Origin: Fomitopsis serialis
Lineage: Eukaryota; Basidiomycota; Agaricomycetes; Polyporales; Fomitopsidaceae
Assembly: GCF_022376445.1 (NCBI RefSeq)
Contig: NW_025954970.1
Coordinates: 1 to 64,000, forward strand
DNA: 64,000 bases
Direction of reading: 5' to 3'
This document shows positions 47,700 to 58,263 of this stretch, one piece after another. Position 1 is the stretch's first letter. Every line of letters starts with the position of its first letter. The notes beneath the pieces are model-generated. The model worked only from the letters and a program-made list of their open reading frames with translations, was not told the DNA's origin and made no database searches. The position numbers were made by a program, and so were the translations under genes.

Positions 47700-49772
47700 C
47701 GACGGATGATCCACAGCGATGCCTACCCAGCGTTTCGTAGTATGCACTGCTGTCGCGAAGCCTTCAATCCTTGTCTGGGTCGTACACAAAGTAGCAAACA
47801 GACCTTCGCCTTCCTGCTCTTCTTGCTTGAACGTATCTCTGCTATAAGATGATGTCAGACAGTGCGCAGCTTGTAGCTTGGAGAATTATGAACATATCAC
47901 GGCATAGTACGAAGTGGAGGATGTTCGCGCCGGGCGAAGTACTTGAACTTGAAGGTGGCGCTTCAGCCACAAGTGTGAGTGGCGTTGTTGAACGCTGCAA
48001 ACCGACTACAAATTCCAATACAAGTTCAGTGTGATGATAAGTAGGCGCGTCAATAGACTCGATACACGTCGTCAATCGGGCAATCAGCGACACCTCGTTC
48101 GAGTCGCTCACCATCTTGTCCTCGTTCATATCGGCCGTCCAATGACCCCCCCGGTACGCACCCTGCAAGTCACTTCTTGAGGATTCTACATCGCCCGCTA
48201 GTTCGCCTCCCTTTTCTGCGCAGCATATCCGCCGTTGCTTTTAGTCTGTGGTCGATTGATCAGCCCGTGATGAGTCGACACTGCAGCTTCATGTCCACTT
48301 CCTCCTTGTATACAGGTGAGCCAGCTCAATTGCCTAGACAGAAAAATCAAACTCAACGTATATAGATTGCACCCTCGGTCACGGCTCGTGAACCACGCTC
48401 AGCATGACGGCAACCGCATGGAAACCCTCCTTCCACTGCGACGCCTTCTGACGTGCATACTCTTCAGGCAAGAAATCGCGCGGCGCAGGTACGTAATGCC
48501 GTGCTCAATACAGAATCGGCCTGTCCACAGGTCGCACAGCTGATCTGGATGTAAGGTTGCAGGGGACTGGAGACGCCATTCGTCGGATGCCTTCATCTAA
48601 ATTTTGCACCGGTCTAGCTTGAACGTGACGCGGAGTGCATCCTGCAAACTTGTTCCGCCGGAAGCCGTCGAGGTTGTCTCACGTCGAGACGAGTCCCCGC
48701 ATGCCGCTGCGCGAGACTTCTGCCCCAAAGTCCCGTTAGACGGTGGACTTATTCCATGCCGTGAGTAACGTTTCTGTATACAGGCGCATATACTCAACAT
48801 CGACACGTTCAGCAGGCTATTCTGGGAGAGGTCTTCAACAACATTCTCGAAGCATATTCCTGATGCCGAAGACGACCAACCTCTAGCATGTGTGGTCGTG
48901 TCTTGGGCACCAACTACACTGAGTGCGCTCTTGGTCGCGTTCAGGCCAACGTATCGTGTAGCGCGGCGCTCAAGGATGCCGCTTAGTTCGTGTTGTATCG
49001 TCAACTCGCAGTGAAAGAGATGGGCGCGTACTAGACCCACCGACATTAGCTTGCACCTCATCATAGAAGGCGCCACAGGTAAGCACAGCACCAATCACGG
49101 TGGTACGCCGTCACTCACCAAGCGACTGTCGCAGACCACATGCCTCCATGCGCCACGGATGCAAGCCACCTCTAGGCTTGATCGGAAATGGTAGAACCGT
49201 TGGCCATGTCGATGTCAAGGTGTATCGGATTGATGCCGCGAAGATGATCGACAACGACGTAGCAACCCCTATAGCCTCAAAAGGAGCCCCGGAATTCCGT
49301 CTTGTCGGAGTCCGAGACGCATAGTGTACGCACCGCGGCCATATGAGGAGTGGCGTTGTCTTCATCAGCGACGCGCTCGACCCTGCTAGCCGCTCCGAGT
49401 CGAGTGCCTATTTGCTGCCTGTGCTCTCATCAGTGCTTCTCGGAGTGGCAGTTGAGGGGCAGACGACGGGTAGCTGAGTACGCCACGTCTTGGAAGACCG
49501 CGTTGTTCACGTCGCATGTGGTAAGTTAGAATAAGTACAGACGCGCCTCGCAGACTGATCATGCGATGTCAAGGTATTCAGAGTGTCGGCAGTGCCCCAC
49601 TCTGAAGACAAGACGCGTCGACGGGGGACTAGGATAAGGACGTACAAGTCGAGTTCAAGCAGAGTGGCGACCTTATATATTGGGCGCTTACGCGATTGTG
49701 GCTAACGAGGAAATGGACAGCTGGGCGTAGTTGGGGCCAAAGAGGGTCAAAGCCGTACAGGGGTCGTGGGCA
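47700..49772 (+). other. Degenerate region, block III copy of family F
   Basis: Counterpart of 22.4-24.9 kb and 31.7-33.1 kb. The most gene-like piece is the short last exon near 49180-49323 (IGNGRTVGHVDVKVYRIDAA, ending GVRDA). A similar end occurs at 32.72-32.88 kb. No complete gene can be built. Confidence 0.3.
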
Positions 49773-49778
49773 TATAAA
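49773..49778 (+). promoter_or_regulatory. TATA box, block III
   Basis: TATAAA inside GGGCATATAAAACGAAGGCG, the same 20 bases as in block I. The ORF D equivalent that follows (49885) closes after 19 codons. Confidence 0.6.
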
Positions 49779-50632
49779 ACGAAGGCGCGCGTAGAGACGT
49801 GGGCTAGTACGCGAACACTCTACAGACCTCACTGCCTGCGGTCACCGTGAACCATCGCTAGGCGTGTGCCGACTGCAAGTCCACAATGTCGAATCCTCGT
49901 TCGAACCGGAATTGTACCCCCGTCCACCCTTGTACGGCTCGCTAGACAGGCTCTGCAGTCTGGGAAAGACGCTGTCTAGTCCTTCATCGCCATTCTAGGA
50001 GTCGCACTCGCCACGCTCAAGACGTATTATCCCCGCTAATATGCCACTGATAGGTCATAGCAAGAGCTCGGACGTACGTGGATGACTGTGGGGCGTTTCG
50101 CGCCAGGAGTCGCGTCTAGTGCACGAGGCATGGGTAAGCATGGATTCCGATACGACAATACGTATGTTTTGCTCACCAGATTCTCCATCTTGACAGGTAG
50201 CGTTCTGCATACTGGGTAATGCCATCGAGGGACCTCTTCGACATTCGAAGCGAGAGAAATGTCCTCCGTTTCGCAGCGGCTGGACACGGAATCGTTGGTG
50301 GCGCGCCGGGACAACATCTCAATGTGGTGCGAGGTTGTGATCTGTGCCAAGGAACACGATCAGTAAGACTATCCTACGCGTGGCGTGCTGGAAAGACTGC
50401 ATGGCAGCAGGTACAGGACACCCTTGTCGTTGACGAAGGTAGAGAGCATAGAGGTGCGTGACATGGGCGTCGAAGAACACGAAACAGCGTTGCTGATAGA
50501 TACACCACTTCAGATACTACTATACAGATAACAAAGACTCAAGACCAGAACATTGTATCCAACACGAACGAACTGCTGATGCAGCGCCTTGTCAGATCTT
50601 CGCGACATCGCATCGGAATCCACTCTCCCCTT

Positions 50633-51912
50633 CTACTCCTCGACGATCTCCTCGCATGCCACATGGACGTCGTTGGATGACGCCTTCAAAGCATCATCGT
50701 CCAAACCAACCAGCCCGCCCAATCCAGCCAGCCCTGGCATGATGTCGTCGAGGGCAGACAGTTCGCCGGAAGACGAGTAGCCGGAGTCACTTCCCGAATC
50801 GTCGTGCTCCGCAGGCAAGAGCAGCAGCCCCGGCGTAGCACCGGGCCACTGCTCTTCGAGCAGCACGGGTTCCATGGGGGGCTGGACCCTGGCGTTCTGG
50901 GCCGCCAACCACTGCTCCTCTCGTATCCTGAAGCCTTCCTCCCGTACCCAATGCCTCGTCAGGTAGTCGTCGGTCCACGTCACAGGCTCGAGTCGGAGAT
51001 GTCTGTAGGCGCCGATGGCGGCGTCCCAATGGTTACTATTGAATGCGCCACCATCGCAGTGCAGTGACACTGGCCGGTCGCTACGGAGAGCCTTGGGAGG
51101 TCCCCTTTCCAGGCCTCCCGCCCACGCTGGATCTTCGGTAGGATTGAGCCTGAAAGGCTCGAGAGGGCGGGTGTCGGGGCTGGCTGCATCGCCCAATCCA
51201 ACGCGGGCTGTGTCAATCCACACCGGATTCAAGATCGTTCCGGACTGGAAAGCCGGCTGGGCAGGTAGGTGCCGGGCTGTGTTCGTTCCCCCAAGGGTAT
51301 ACTGCCTACCGACATGGAGAGGAGGGACGTTCTGTGGCACAGTGCGTGTGAGTACAGATTCATTTACGATTCCGGTTGCCAACGACTTACTTCCTTGTCG
51401 GCATCGTGGCTCTCGGCTGTCGTATGTGTTTCTGGACTCCAGGAGCTCGCATCCAGGGTCTTGGAGGGTTGATCGGAATCGCGGTGTGCCTCCGCATGGG
51501 GCCAAGGTATACCGAAAGGGTAGGCAGGCAGGCCTCGTCGAGGGGAGGGTAGGCCTGGAGGACGAGCAGGAGCCGGCAGGCCTGGGGGCCGAGTCGGTAT
51601 GCCCCGGGGTCGAGCCGGCAGGCCGGGAGGATATGCAGGTCGGGCTGCACGAGGAGAGGGTAGGCCAGGGGGGCGGGATGGTATACTCGGCGAACGAGCA
51701 GGTAGGCCCGGGCGGCGAGCAGGTAGGCCTGGCGGATATGCAGGCGGGCCTTCGCGAGAAGGTGGGTCAGGGGAACGTGCGGGCAGATCGCGAGGGTGGT
51801 TAGACGTATGCGCGACTTCGACGTTCTCGCCCAATACCGCGCCAGAATACGGGGTGGCCGTGTTCTGAGTGGCGTTGGGTGGGTATGGAGTTTCGCACTG
51901 GGGACTCGTCAT
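50633..51912 (-). CDS. Orphan two-exon protein B2 (family B, intact)
   Basis: Exon 1 (51391-51912, 174 codons) and exon 2 (50633-51331) join in phase 0 via a 59-nt GTAAG/CACAG intron, giving 406 residues. Exon 1 starts MTSPQCETPYPPNATQNTAT and holds about 90 residues of Pro, Arg and Gly rich repeats (PARRPGLPARSP type). Exon 2 has NVPPLHVGRQYT, QPAFQSGTILNPVWIDTARV, LEPFRLNPTEDPAWAGG, DDYLTRHWVREEGFRIREEQ, MEPVLLEEQWPGATPGLLLL, then SDSGYSSS, LDDIMPGLAGLGGLVGLDDD and the tail CEEIVEE. No signal peptide or membrane segment is seen. The N-terminal basic, Pro-rich half and acidic C-terminus suggest a disordered interaction protein, which is only inference. It is nearly identical in DNA to B1, which has frame breaks. 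A long antisense open frame overlaps it but is not conserved in B3. Confidence 0.7.
51500..51790 (-). repeat. GC-rich minisatellite-like tract encoding Pro/Arg repeats in B2
   Basis: Imperfect repeats built around GGTAGGCCTGG and GAGCAGGTAGGCC encode the PGLPARRPG-type repeats. The same tract in B1 (about 26745-27035) differs mainly by lost bases in G runs. Confidence 0.6.
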
Positions 51913-52033
51913 TGCTGGATGTTTTATACTGATAGTATGAGCACAGGACTCGGGGTTAATCGTACGCTGTACGACGCAGAAGGCGGGACGACGGGGATGC
52001 ACGTTGAGGTGCGAAGACAGAAGGGGAACACGC

Positions 52034-52086
52034 CTGTGGCTCGTCCTTTGTGTTCGAGCGCTTAACATCCCCGCGAAATGCCGGGC
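52034..52086 (-). promoter_or_regulatory. Superfamily promoter module upstream of B2
   Basis: The plus strand reads TGTGGCTCGTCCTTTGTGTT, CGAGCGCTTAACATCC and CCGCGAAATGCCGGGC. It lies about 120 bp upstream of the B2 start codon. Confidence 0.55.
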
Positions 52087-52345
52087 ATCTGAGACTTGTC
52101 GTGGACCTTTATCGTCATCTGATAGTCTGCCTCGAGGCTGTAGCTGTATCGTGTTCACGTTCCAGTGAGTGACCGGCTTGGATGCAAGTACACCTTACTC
52201 GTCGGTGTCTCCACCTGTAGTTCTCCTTCAATTTGTGGGATGCTCTGCGACAAACACTTCACTGCCCATAGCTGCCTCCGAAGCTCCGTCTCGACTCTCC
52301 GTTCAATATCATCAATTCTACATCGCGCAATCATGGGTTATTCAT

Positions 52346-53051
52346 TCAACTGGCGAACACCTGGGGTGTAACAACGTCGATGCGGGTCGCATCTATGCTG
52401 GTCGATCTCCCACTATCCGACGAAGAAAGAAGCAGAGCACCCACACCCCTGCGTACAGGTTCGAAGAGCGTGCCTGCCCCTTCGGACGGTTCGACGAACT
52501 GCCGCTCTTGCGGGAGACCCCACCATCCGCTGAAAGATTTCATGCCGGCCTTACACTCGTCGAAGGGATCGTGTTGCGCAGAAGGTATCCTCGCGCACGC
52601 AGCTGCATGCTCAACGGCTTTGATGCTGAGTGTAGTGAGCATGATACTCCGATCTTCGTCTAAATCGGCGCATGGTTAGGGCGATGTGGTGGCGATGTCC
52701 GAGGTTTTTGCTGGGGCCTGATCACCCTGAGGTCGTAGCCTATGGTGAACAATCACAGTGAGTACCTAATCAATTACCTTTGAAACTGGCACATTAGCTT
52801 ACCGCCTGGGCTTCATTGTCTATCGTAATTTTTTGCGTGCTCCAGGAGCTTGAGATCCAAGAGAGATCGTCGCGGGAGGGTTGAGCACTTGCCCTCGGAA
52901 ACAAGTGGGGCAAGAGATCGAAGGCAATGATGTTGGCCTCGTCGACATATTCTAGTACCATGCCATCGTACTGATCGAGGTTAGTCGATGCCGCCGTTGC
53001 GTTCGGTACGGTCGAGGTGTAAGGAGGGAAAGCTCGGTAGTTAGAATTCAT
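52346..53051 (-). pseudogene. Family A copy 4 (A4), single in-frame stop in exon 2
   Basis: Exon 1 is open (MNSNYRAFPPYTSTVPNATA ... VLEYVDEANIIAFDLLPHLF) and ends at a GTAAGC donor. Exon 2 begins after a CCTCAG acceptor, reads GDQAPAKTSDIATTSP, and then meets TAA. Beyond it the same frame stays open for about 100 codons (DLDEDRSIMLTTLSIKAVEH ... IDATRIDVVTPQVFAS) and matches the A3 ending. It is one nonsense change away from an open gene. Sequence error or an unrecognised short intron are alternatives. Confidence 0.5.
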
Positions 53052-53160
53052 GTTGACGTGAGGTGTGATGCGTTTCACTCCAATATGAAGAGAGTGCGGA
53101 TGGTGGGCGACGTCTGAGCGAGGGGACCTCAAGTTGATGGCGTAGGAAGAGAAAGCTGAT

Positions 53161-53239
53161 CGTAGCCACAGCGGTCCTTTGTGCTGGGGCGCGGCGCATG
53201 GACAACGTGTTGTGTACGCGTTGTTTGGTCTGCCTTCCT
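53161..53239. promoter_or_regulatory. Promoter module and near-palindromic element upstream of A4
   Basis: A module-like stretch (CGTAGCCACAGCGGTCC, TTTGTGCTGGGGCGCGG) at 53161-53201 is followed directly by the near-palindromic element (GTGTTGTGTACGCGTTG, TTTGGTCTGCC) at 53205-53239. In A1 and A3 the two elements are also both upstream, but farther apart. Confidence 0.5.
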
Positions 53240-53339
53240 GATATAGCAAGCAAGCTGTCGGCGTCTCCTCACTTCGTGGCGTTGAATGAACAACTCTCGC
53301 TGTTCGTCGACACTCCATGCACAACCTCAAGCTCAAGCT

Positions 53340-53675
53340 TCAAGCTCTGCTGACGCTTGATTGATTCCAGGCTAGGTATCTTGGCTTGATAAAAAGCCGC
53401 TGTGCCATCGGACGGCCGCTAATGAGACTAGCAGCCGCGATGGCCTTCGATTCATTAGTGTCGTCAAAGATGCATGCATACTCAATGGCCACGAATGTTC
53501 GCCATAGTCCCATGGCAAACCTGGGGCCTGTTGTTGGTCCTTTTACCTCAAGCACGGACAGAAACACGCGTATCAGCGGGTACAAGACTGATGTTTTGAC
53601 TACTATAGGTACAGCGTAACACGTCATCGCAGTGGCATCAGGAGTCGTGGGCGTAAGTAAGGACGTGTCGGTCAT
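53340..53675 (-). CDS. Small ORF of unknown function
   Basis: An intronless 111-residue reading starting MTDTSLLTPTTPDATAMTC, with a moderately hydrophobic stretch VPIVVKTSVLYPLIRVFL and later GLWRTFVAIEYACIFDD. It has no paralogue in the window and no known domain. It could be an exon of a larger gene or chance. There is no splice evidence. Confidence 0.25.
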   Translation of the reverse strand: MTDTSLLTPTTPDATAMTCYAVPIVVKTSVLYPLIRVFLSVLEVKGPTTGPRFAMGLWRTFVAIEYACIFDDTNESKAIAAASLISGRPMAQRLFIKPRYLAWNQSSVSRA

Positions 53676-53858
53676 AGCTAACGACAGCAGCGATAGAGTG
53701 ATAGAGCCAAATGAATCACAGAACGTGGATAGCAAAGCGAAGCGTGTGACGACAGCTGGTAAGTTAAGTAGACGATGACCTGGTCCACATACTGATCATT
53801 GAATTCGCTCGGATTCGAAGACACGGGACACACTTACAAGCACATGGAATCAGTCGTA

Positions 53859-54721
53859 TCAGGCGGTATTTTGATTCGTTTCTTGAGACCTAGCCTTCTC
53901 CCCCTCTTGACCAGGCATGTTCATGCACAAGTGCCAGGTAAGCCTGTCAAATTGGCAGTCAGCGCTCATGCACGTCATCTGCAGCTACCCACCAAACCAA
54001 AGGAGAAACAGACGACACAAGGATCGACGCACCGCTCGAAGACGCGCCAAACCTCGTCCGACTCGCACTCATACACGGCGTGCGCGAGCCGGAGCAGCTC
54101 TGCGTGCACTTTCCACCACCGCGACGACTCCAGCAGGCGCACCTCCCACTCGGGCGCGCCCCGCTTGATCCGCTCGGCCCCCTCGAGTCGCTCTGCGATC
54201 AACTGCGGGAACCGCCCCTCGACATGTGAGAGGGACGCGAGCAGCTGAACGGGAGTCACGCAATCGACCAGCACGGACTCAAGCTTGCCCATGGGCGTGG
54301 TGGCCTGAACATTCTGAATCGCGATGTATTGCGCTGGTGGGGCAAGTGTGGGCTGGTACAGCGCGGATTCTGCGGGACGCGGTATTGGCGTGACTATGGG
54401 GATCGCTTGTGGCCCAGCAGCCGTTTCGAGCGTCGGGACGGGGGGACGCGTCGGGCAGGGCGTGGTGCTCTTAGAACGTGTCGGCTCAGTTGGAAGGAGG
54501 CTTTCCAGCAAGCGCTTTTGGGCCTGTAACGTCGCTAGGTTGCGCCTCGGTATTCTGGGCTGGAGCATGATCTCGGCTGGTTTGTGGCCCTCCGAGGTGC
54601 CATTGGGGATGACAGGAATTGGTGTTAAGTTTGTTACTGGAAGGGTAAACGGACGTGCTTTGGGGGTAACAGATTCTCGTAGCCAGTCGTGAGGAATAAA
54701 TGAGGGTGCATTGGGGTTCAT
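53859..54721 (-). CDS. Probable PAM2-motif protein (poly(A)-binding protein ligand)
   Basis: Two exons (54033-54721 and 53859-53943) join through an 89-nt GTGCGT/TTGACAG intron in phase 2 to give 257 residues. The first 11 residues, MNPNAPSFIPH, match the PAM2 consensus (L/M-N-P-x-A-x-x-F-x-P) that binds the MLLE domain of poly(A)-binding protein. Residues that fit are Asn2, Pro3, Ala5, Phe8 and Pro10. A Pro and Thr rich middle follows. The C-terminal half looks helical (LVDCVTPVQLLASLSHVEGR, RWWKVHAELLRLAHAVYE) and is not recognised. Start 54721 is preferred because it has a good context and places PAM2 at the end; an upstream in-frame start would add 43 residues. A role in mRNA translation or decay is inferred from the motif alone. 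Confidence 0.65.
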
Positions 54722-55373
54722 CGTGGTAAGGGAGAAGCTGGAAAGCGAGACCGGGAGGGACGGGAGGCGGTTGAACACAGTGGTCGTGACCGTGGCCACA
54801 CCGTCGGCATTCTGCGAGGCCAAGTTCAGAACAAAGCGAATTTGTGCCATAGGTCGCCGTATTTGTGCAGTGGCTTTGGGACAAAGCGGAGTTCACTGGG
54901 GGTATTTCATCAGGGAAAAATGAAGTACTAGCCTTCACCGTACTTGCGGGGATCGGATTGTGAATTGCCTATCAGAATCGGAGTCGCTGACATGCTATGT
55001 TACAGCCAAATACGAAGCTATTAGCATAGATTCGCGACTACTAAGAGGAAGAAACCTCGCACCGTCTGGGTTAGCGTACGAGTGGGAAACAAAGCCACAA
55101 AGCCTTGTCACGTATGTGTGACGCACGCAGTGACACTAGGTCGGTGGCAGAAGACGACGGTGCATGCCAGAATGCATACAAACAACATCCAACAGGTATA
55201 CATTACAGCTGCAAGAAAGCGGAACGTACATACATATCACAGCAGGTCACAGACCCGCCCGGTCGTTACTGAGACATCATCATCAACGGCGTTACAACGG
55301 GAGAGGTCTGAAAATGAGGAATTCCGGGATATAGTCGATAACGAGCGAATTGGTCCGACACAACATAGAGTCT
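54722..55373. other. Intergenic, nothing recognised
   Basis: The 5' flank of the PAM2-motif gene and the 3' flank of the E gene. It has AT-rich stretches and no supported exon. Confidence 0.4.
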
Positions 55374-56625
55374 TCAGAGTTCGGGCGATCGGTTCTGGGA
55401 GTAGGCACGCATGCATTCGACCAGGGGCGAATAAACTCGCTGGGCGCTACGCACGCTGGAGTCGAACGCGGCAGGGACAGCCTGCACGTACATGTCAGCA
55501 TCAGAAGAGAAACAGATGATCAACTGTTCACGGACCGACATGGACTTGGCCATGGCGAGGTTGATGAGGAGGTCGGAGCAAGAGAGCTTCACGACCTCCC
55601 AGGCATCCTCGAACGCGGTGAGCTTCTCAGTCAGCTCGCGGCAATCGTCCTTGATCAGGGAGGCGGTACCGCGCGTGCCCATCCTGAGTTCTTCCTGGAC
55701 TTCTGAGTCTACACGTGCGGATACTGTGAGTTGAAGAGGAACAATTGTACGGGAGAGAGCTCACATGGGTGGAAGCGGATGTCCGTGCGAAGGGGGCCAA
55801 CAGAGAAGTGCACGGAATTGATGCCCGAGAGCAGGCGGTGAAACGTCTTGACGAGTTGTGTCAGCAACTTGTATAGCGCCTGCCAGATCGTCATGCACAG
55901 TCTGTCCCAGTTTCAGTGCCTATATGCGGCACGAGGAGGTAGGTAAACTCTCACTCCTCAAGACCCGACCAGATCTTGGTGAAGAAACCCTGTGATTCGG
56001 CCTGGCTGCGTAGCGCGGCAGCGATCTTGAGCTGGAAGGTCTCGACGTCCTTGCCAAGCTCGTTAAACTTCTCGGCAGTCTTCTTCGCGTTCTCTTGGTG
56101 GATCGCGATGGCCTTCCAGGGCGTCAGAATACAAGCTACGAAGCGAGCGCGCACTCGTACCTCCAGGAACCGCGTGACCATGATCCTCTTCTCTCGATAG
56201 GGCATCTTGGAGTGCGAGAGTGGGATAACCACCTCGACGAAGTCTGTGTCGGTTATGTCCATGATACACGGGGTAGCAATCACAAAACTAGTGGAGACAT
56301 ACTGTGGAGGAAACTTGCGCATTGCGAAGCGTTGTGTTGCGAATCACGGTACACCCTCCGGTGTCTCTGGCGAGCGGAACGTCTTTCCTTTAGTTTCCTA
56401 TGAACGTGGATTGCCATGACTGACCTGACGCAGAGTGTTCCACTCCTCGGTGAGAGGGTGATGCTCGCCGATTTGCGGTGTTGTCTCCAGCTCGCCGGAG
56501 ACGGATTTGAAGAGATTCTGTATCTCCTGCTGATCGCTCAGAAGGGTCGCGAAACATCTCTTGAGCTCTTCGGCATTGTCATTTCTGTATGGAGGGGGAG
56601 GCGTCCTTGCGCTGCTACCAGACAT
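55374..56625 (-). CDS. Orphan helical protein E55 (family E, intact six-exon gene)
   Basis: Exons 56425-56625, 56161-56301, 55955-56112, 55765-55901, 55536-55723 and 55374-55481 join in frame to give 310 residues. The order is: a Pro-rich start MSGSSARTPPPPYRNDN; a helix with DQQEIQNLFKSVSGELE; the conserved PQIGEHHPLTEEWNTLRQ; FVEVVIPLSHSKMPYREKRI; a coiled-coil-like NAKKTAEKFNELGKDVETFQ; GFFTKIWSGLEE; an amphipathic ALYKLLTQLVKTFHRLLSG; SVGPLRTDIRFHP; and a helical end (VKLSCSDLLINLAMAKS, VYSPLVECMRAYSQ). No signal peptide. Exon 4 must start at GGGACAG|ACTG to keep the frame. TATAAT lies 59 bp upstream (56684-56689). No known domain is recognised. The mostly helical pattern suggests a bundle; function is unknown. 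Confidence 0.7.
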
Positions 56626-56683
56626 GGCTGTATGTGAGAGAGCAAGACAAGGACGGCGAGTAGTAGCCCATCCGACCAACGCG

Positions 56684-56689
56684 ATTATA
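56684..56689 (-). promoter_or_regulatory. TATA-like box of E55
   Basis: TATAAT on the minus strand, 59 bp upstream of the start codon. The spacing matches the TATA boxes of E30 (60 bp) and E58 (66 bp). Confidence 0.5.
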
Positions 56690-57102
56690 CGCCATGAGGC
56701 AGCCACCGAGCGAATCATGTGACACCTACAACATGCTGTACCGCCGGGTGTGTGGCTGTGCATACTTCCTGCTTCTTGAGCTTTGACCTATATACCTACA
56801 GTAATGTCGCGACGCCTTTGGTCCACGTTAGTGTGATGAATGAAGAGTCTGACTCCGTGTTACCTCGAACGACGTCGACCGGGATGTTCAGTGCAGGTGA
56901 GCGCACAATTTCCGTTGCACATTAGAATCACTCTCCAGTGTGCATTATTTCCTGCCAGGGCTGCCTCATAGTGGGTTGGTTCATGAGTTATGGTTCTGTC
57001 ACCGGCGCCAGTAAGTTCGTAACCTAGCTTCCACTCCACTCGCAGAATCATGTTGGGCTTAATGGATGCCCGCTTGACTATGAGTGTACTGACCGTGTAT
57101 CA

Positions 57103-57246
57103 GACTTGAAGCCATCTTTCACGTCGCTATTCGTCGATCACCGAGACATACAGAGGCTCTTCGCAAGAGTTGCTACACAACCTAATATGATGCCTGAAAT
57201 TGGGTCGTGTTACCCGCTCGGTGAGGAGTGGGAGATCCTACGCTAG
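57103..57246 (+). pseudogene. Family E exon 1 fragment
   Basis: It reads DLKPSFTSLFVDHRDIQRLF, then PEIGSCYPLGEEWEILR, matching the LKQSFMSLFTEDQEIRRLF and PQIGPHHPLAEEW of other copies. The last codon before the GTCAGT donor is TAG where E30 has AAG. The start is missing and no other exon is found nearby. Confidence 0.65.
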
Positions 57247-58191
57247 GTCAGTCCGATTTCTGGCAGTTGTATATGTTAGGCTGCCGGCGACTTACTGTGA
57301 AGTTGTTGTATCGCATGACACTGAGTAGCATCCTACAGATCTTCAATGAACACAAGGCGAACGCAGAGCGATGTCCAATTTGATTTGGTAACCTGTGAAG
57401 ACTCCTGTCCTTCATAAGCACGCAATACCATTGACATTGCCGTTGGTTTGTGTAGCCACGTTATGTGTGAAACATCCGTGCGGGAAGATTCTACGGACTT
57501 CATTCATAGTTGTTCATGATAGCAACCCCTCACATTTCGCCGCAATCCTGATAACCCGGGGCTAACCTGTCGCTGCCGGTTCACTGCACAGCGCATGGGG
57601 ACAGAGGCTCAGAAAACGCAGCCGCGTGAGTTCTTATGCGGTTCTGCATCCACACGACGCGTCTATTGTCTGATCGTGTTCGAAGGTCGTGATCAAACTG
57701 CACTAGGCTTTGGGTGATATTGAATGAATCCACCTTCGGAACAGTACAACGCCCCGGGCCCACCCCGCTGTATGATAGAGACGACCAGGCTGTATTCTCA
57801 AGCTTGCCACACCCGTGTTGCTCAACGAGATCCAGCTGAATGCGCTTGATGACCTCGGAGTCGTCCCTGAGGCTGATAATCACCAATGAATTCAGAGGCG
57901 TTTCAAGGGCCTATGACTCTACTACTTAGGTGACTGTTGCCGCGCAGCAATTTCCAGTAGACACGTTGTCTGAGCTCGGCTCAGATTGTACGCATGTACT
58001 CCGAGTCCTATACTTCGCATTGGGTATATGGGGAGTGAATGCACAAGGGCTGGCAAAGGGCTGCAGACGTTCAGCTGGTCAAGGCATCAGGGAGACGCCT
58101 GATTTCAATGAGCGACGCGACGCGTCTGCCACCTGACCGTGTTGGGCTTACATAAAGTTAAGGTTCCGACTGCCATGCCTCTCAGAGACGA
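57247..58191. other. Intergenic, nothing recognised
   Basis: Sequence between the E fragment and the E58 promoter, with short open frames on the minus strand around 57.6-57.9 kb that I cannot support as a gene. From about 58080 the sequence is the promoter shared with E30. Confidence 0.35.
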
Positions 58192-58198
58192 TATAAAA
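58192..58198 (+). promoter_or_regulatory. TATA box of E58
   Basis: TATAAAA in GAGACGATATAAAACCGAAC, 66 bp upstream of the ATG at 58264. The surrounding 100 bp match the E30 promoter in inverse orientation. Confidence 0.6.
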
Positions 58199-58263
58199 CC
58201 GAACGGCGTGGGAGGGCGCCCGCCCGCTCCTTGTCTAATGTCTTGCTCTCCGACATCCCCGCT

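Larger units (their letters stand above)
47240..53060. repeat. Segmental duplication, block III
   Basis: The closest relative of block I. Its left edge holds the 3' part of Nudix copy 2 (remnant), then the degenerate region, TATA element, B2 and A4. Similarity to 22.05-28.3 kb continues in the same order and orientation. Confidence 0.8.

Noticed and set aside
51015..51803. A 262-codon plus-strand open frame opposite B2
   Set aside because: It runs through the B2 intron, is built of antisense GC-rich repeats, and does not stay open in the same form opposite B3, whereas the minus-strand frames and splice sites are kept in all B copies.
55879..55960. Apparent out-of-phase splice between exons 3 and 4 of E55
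   Set aside because: The acceptor GGGACAG ending at 55902 gives a continuous frame (LCMTIWQALYKLL).
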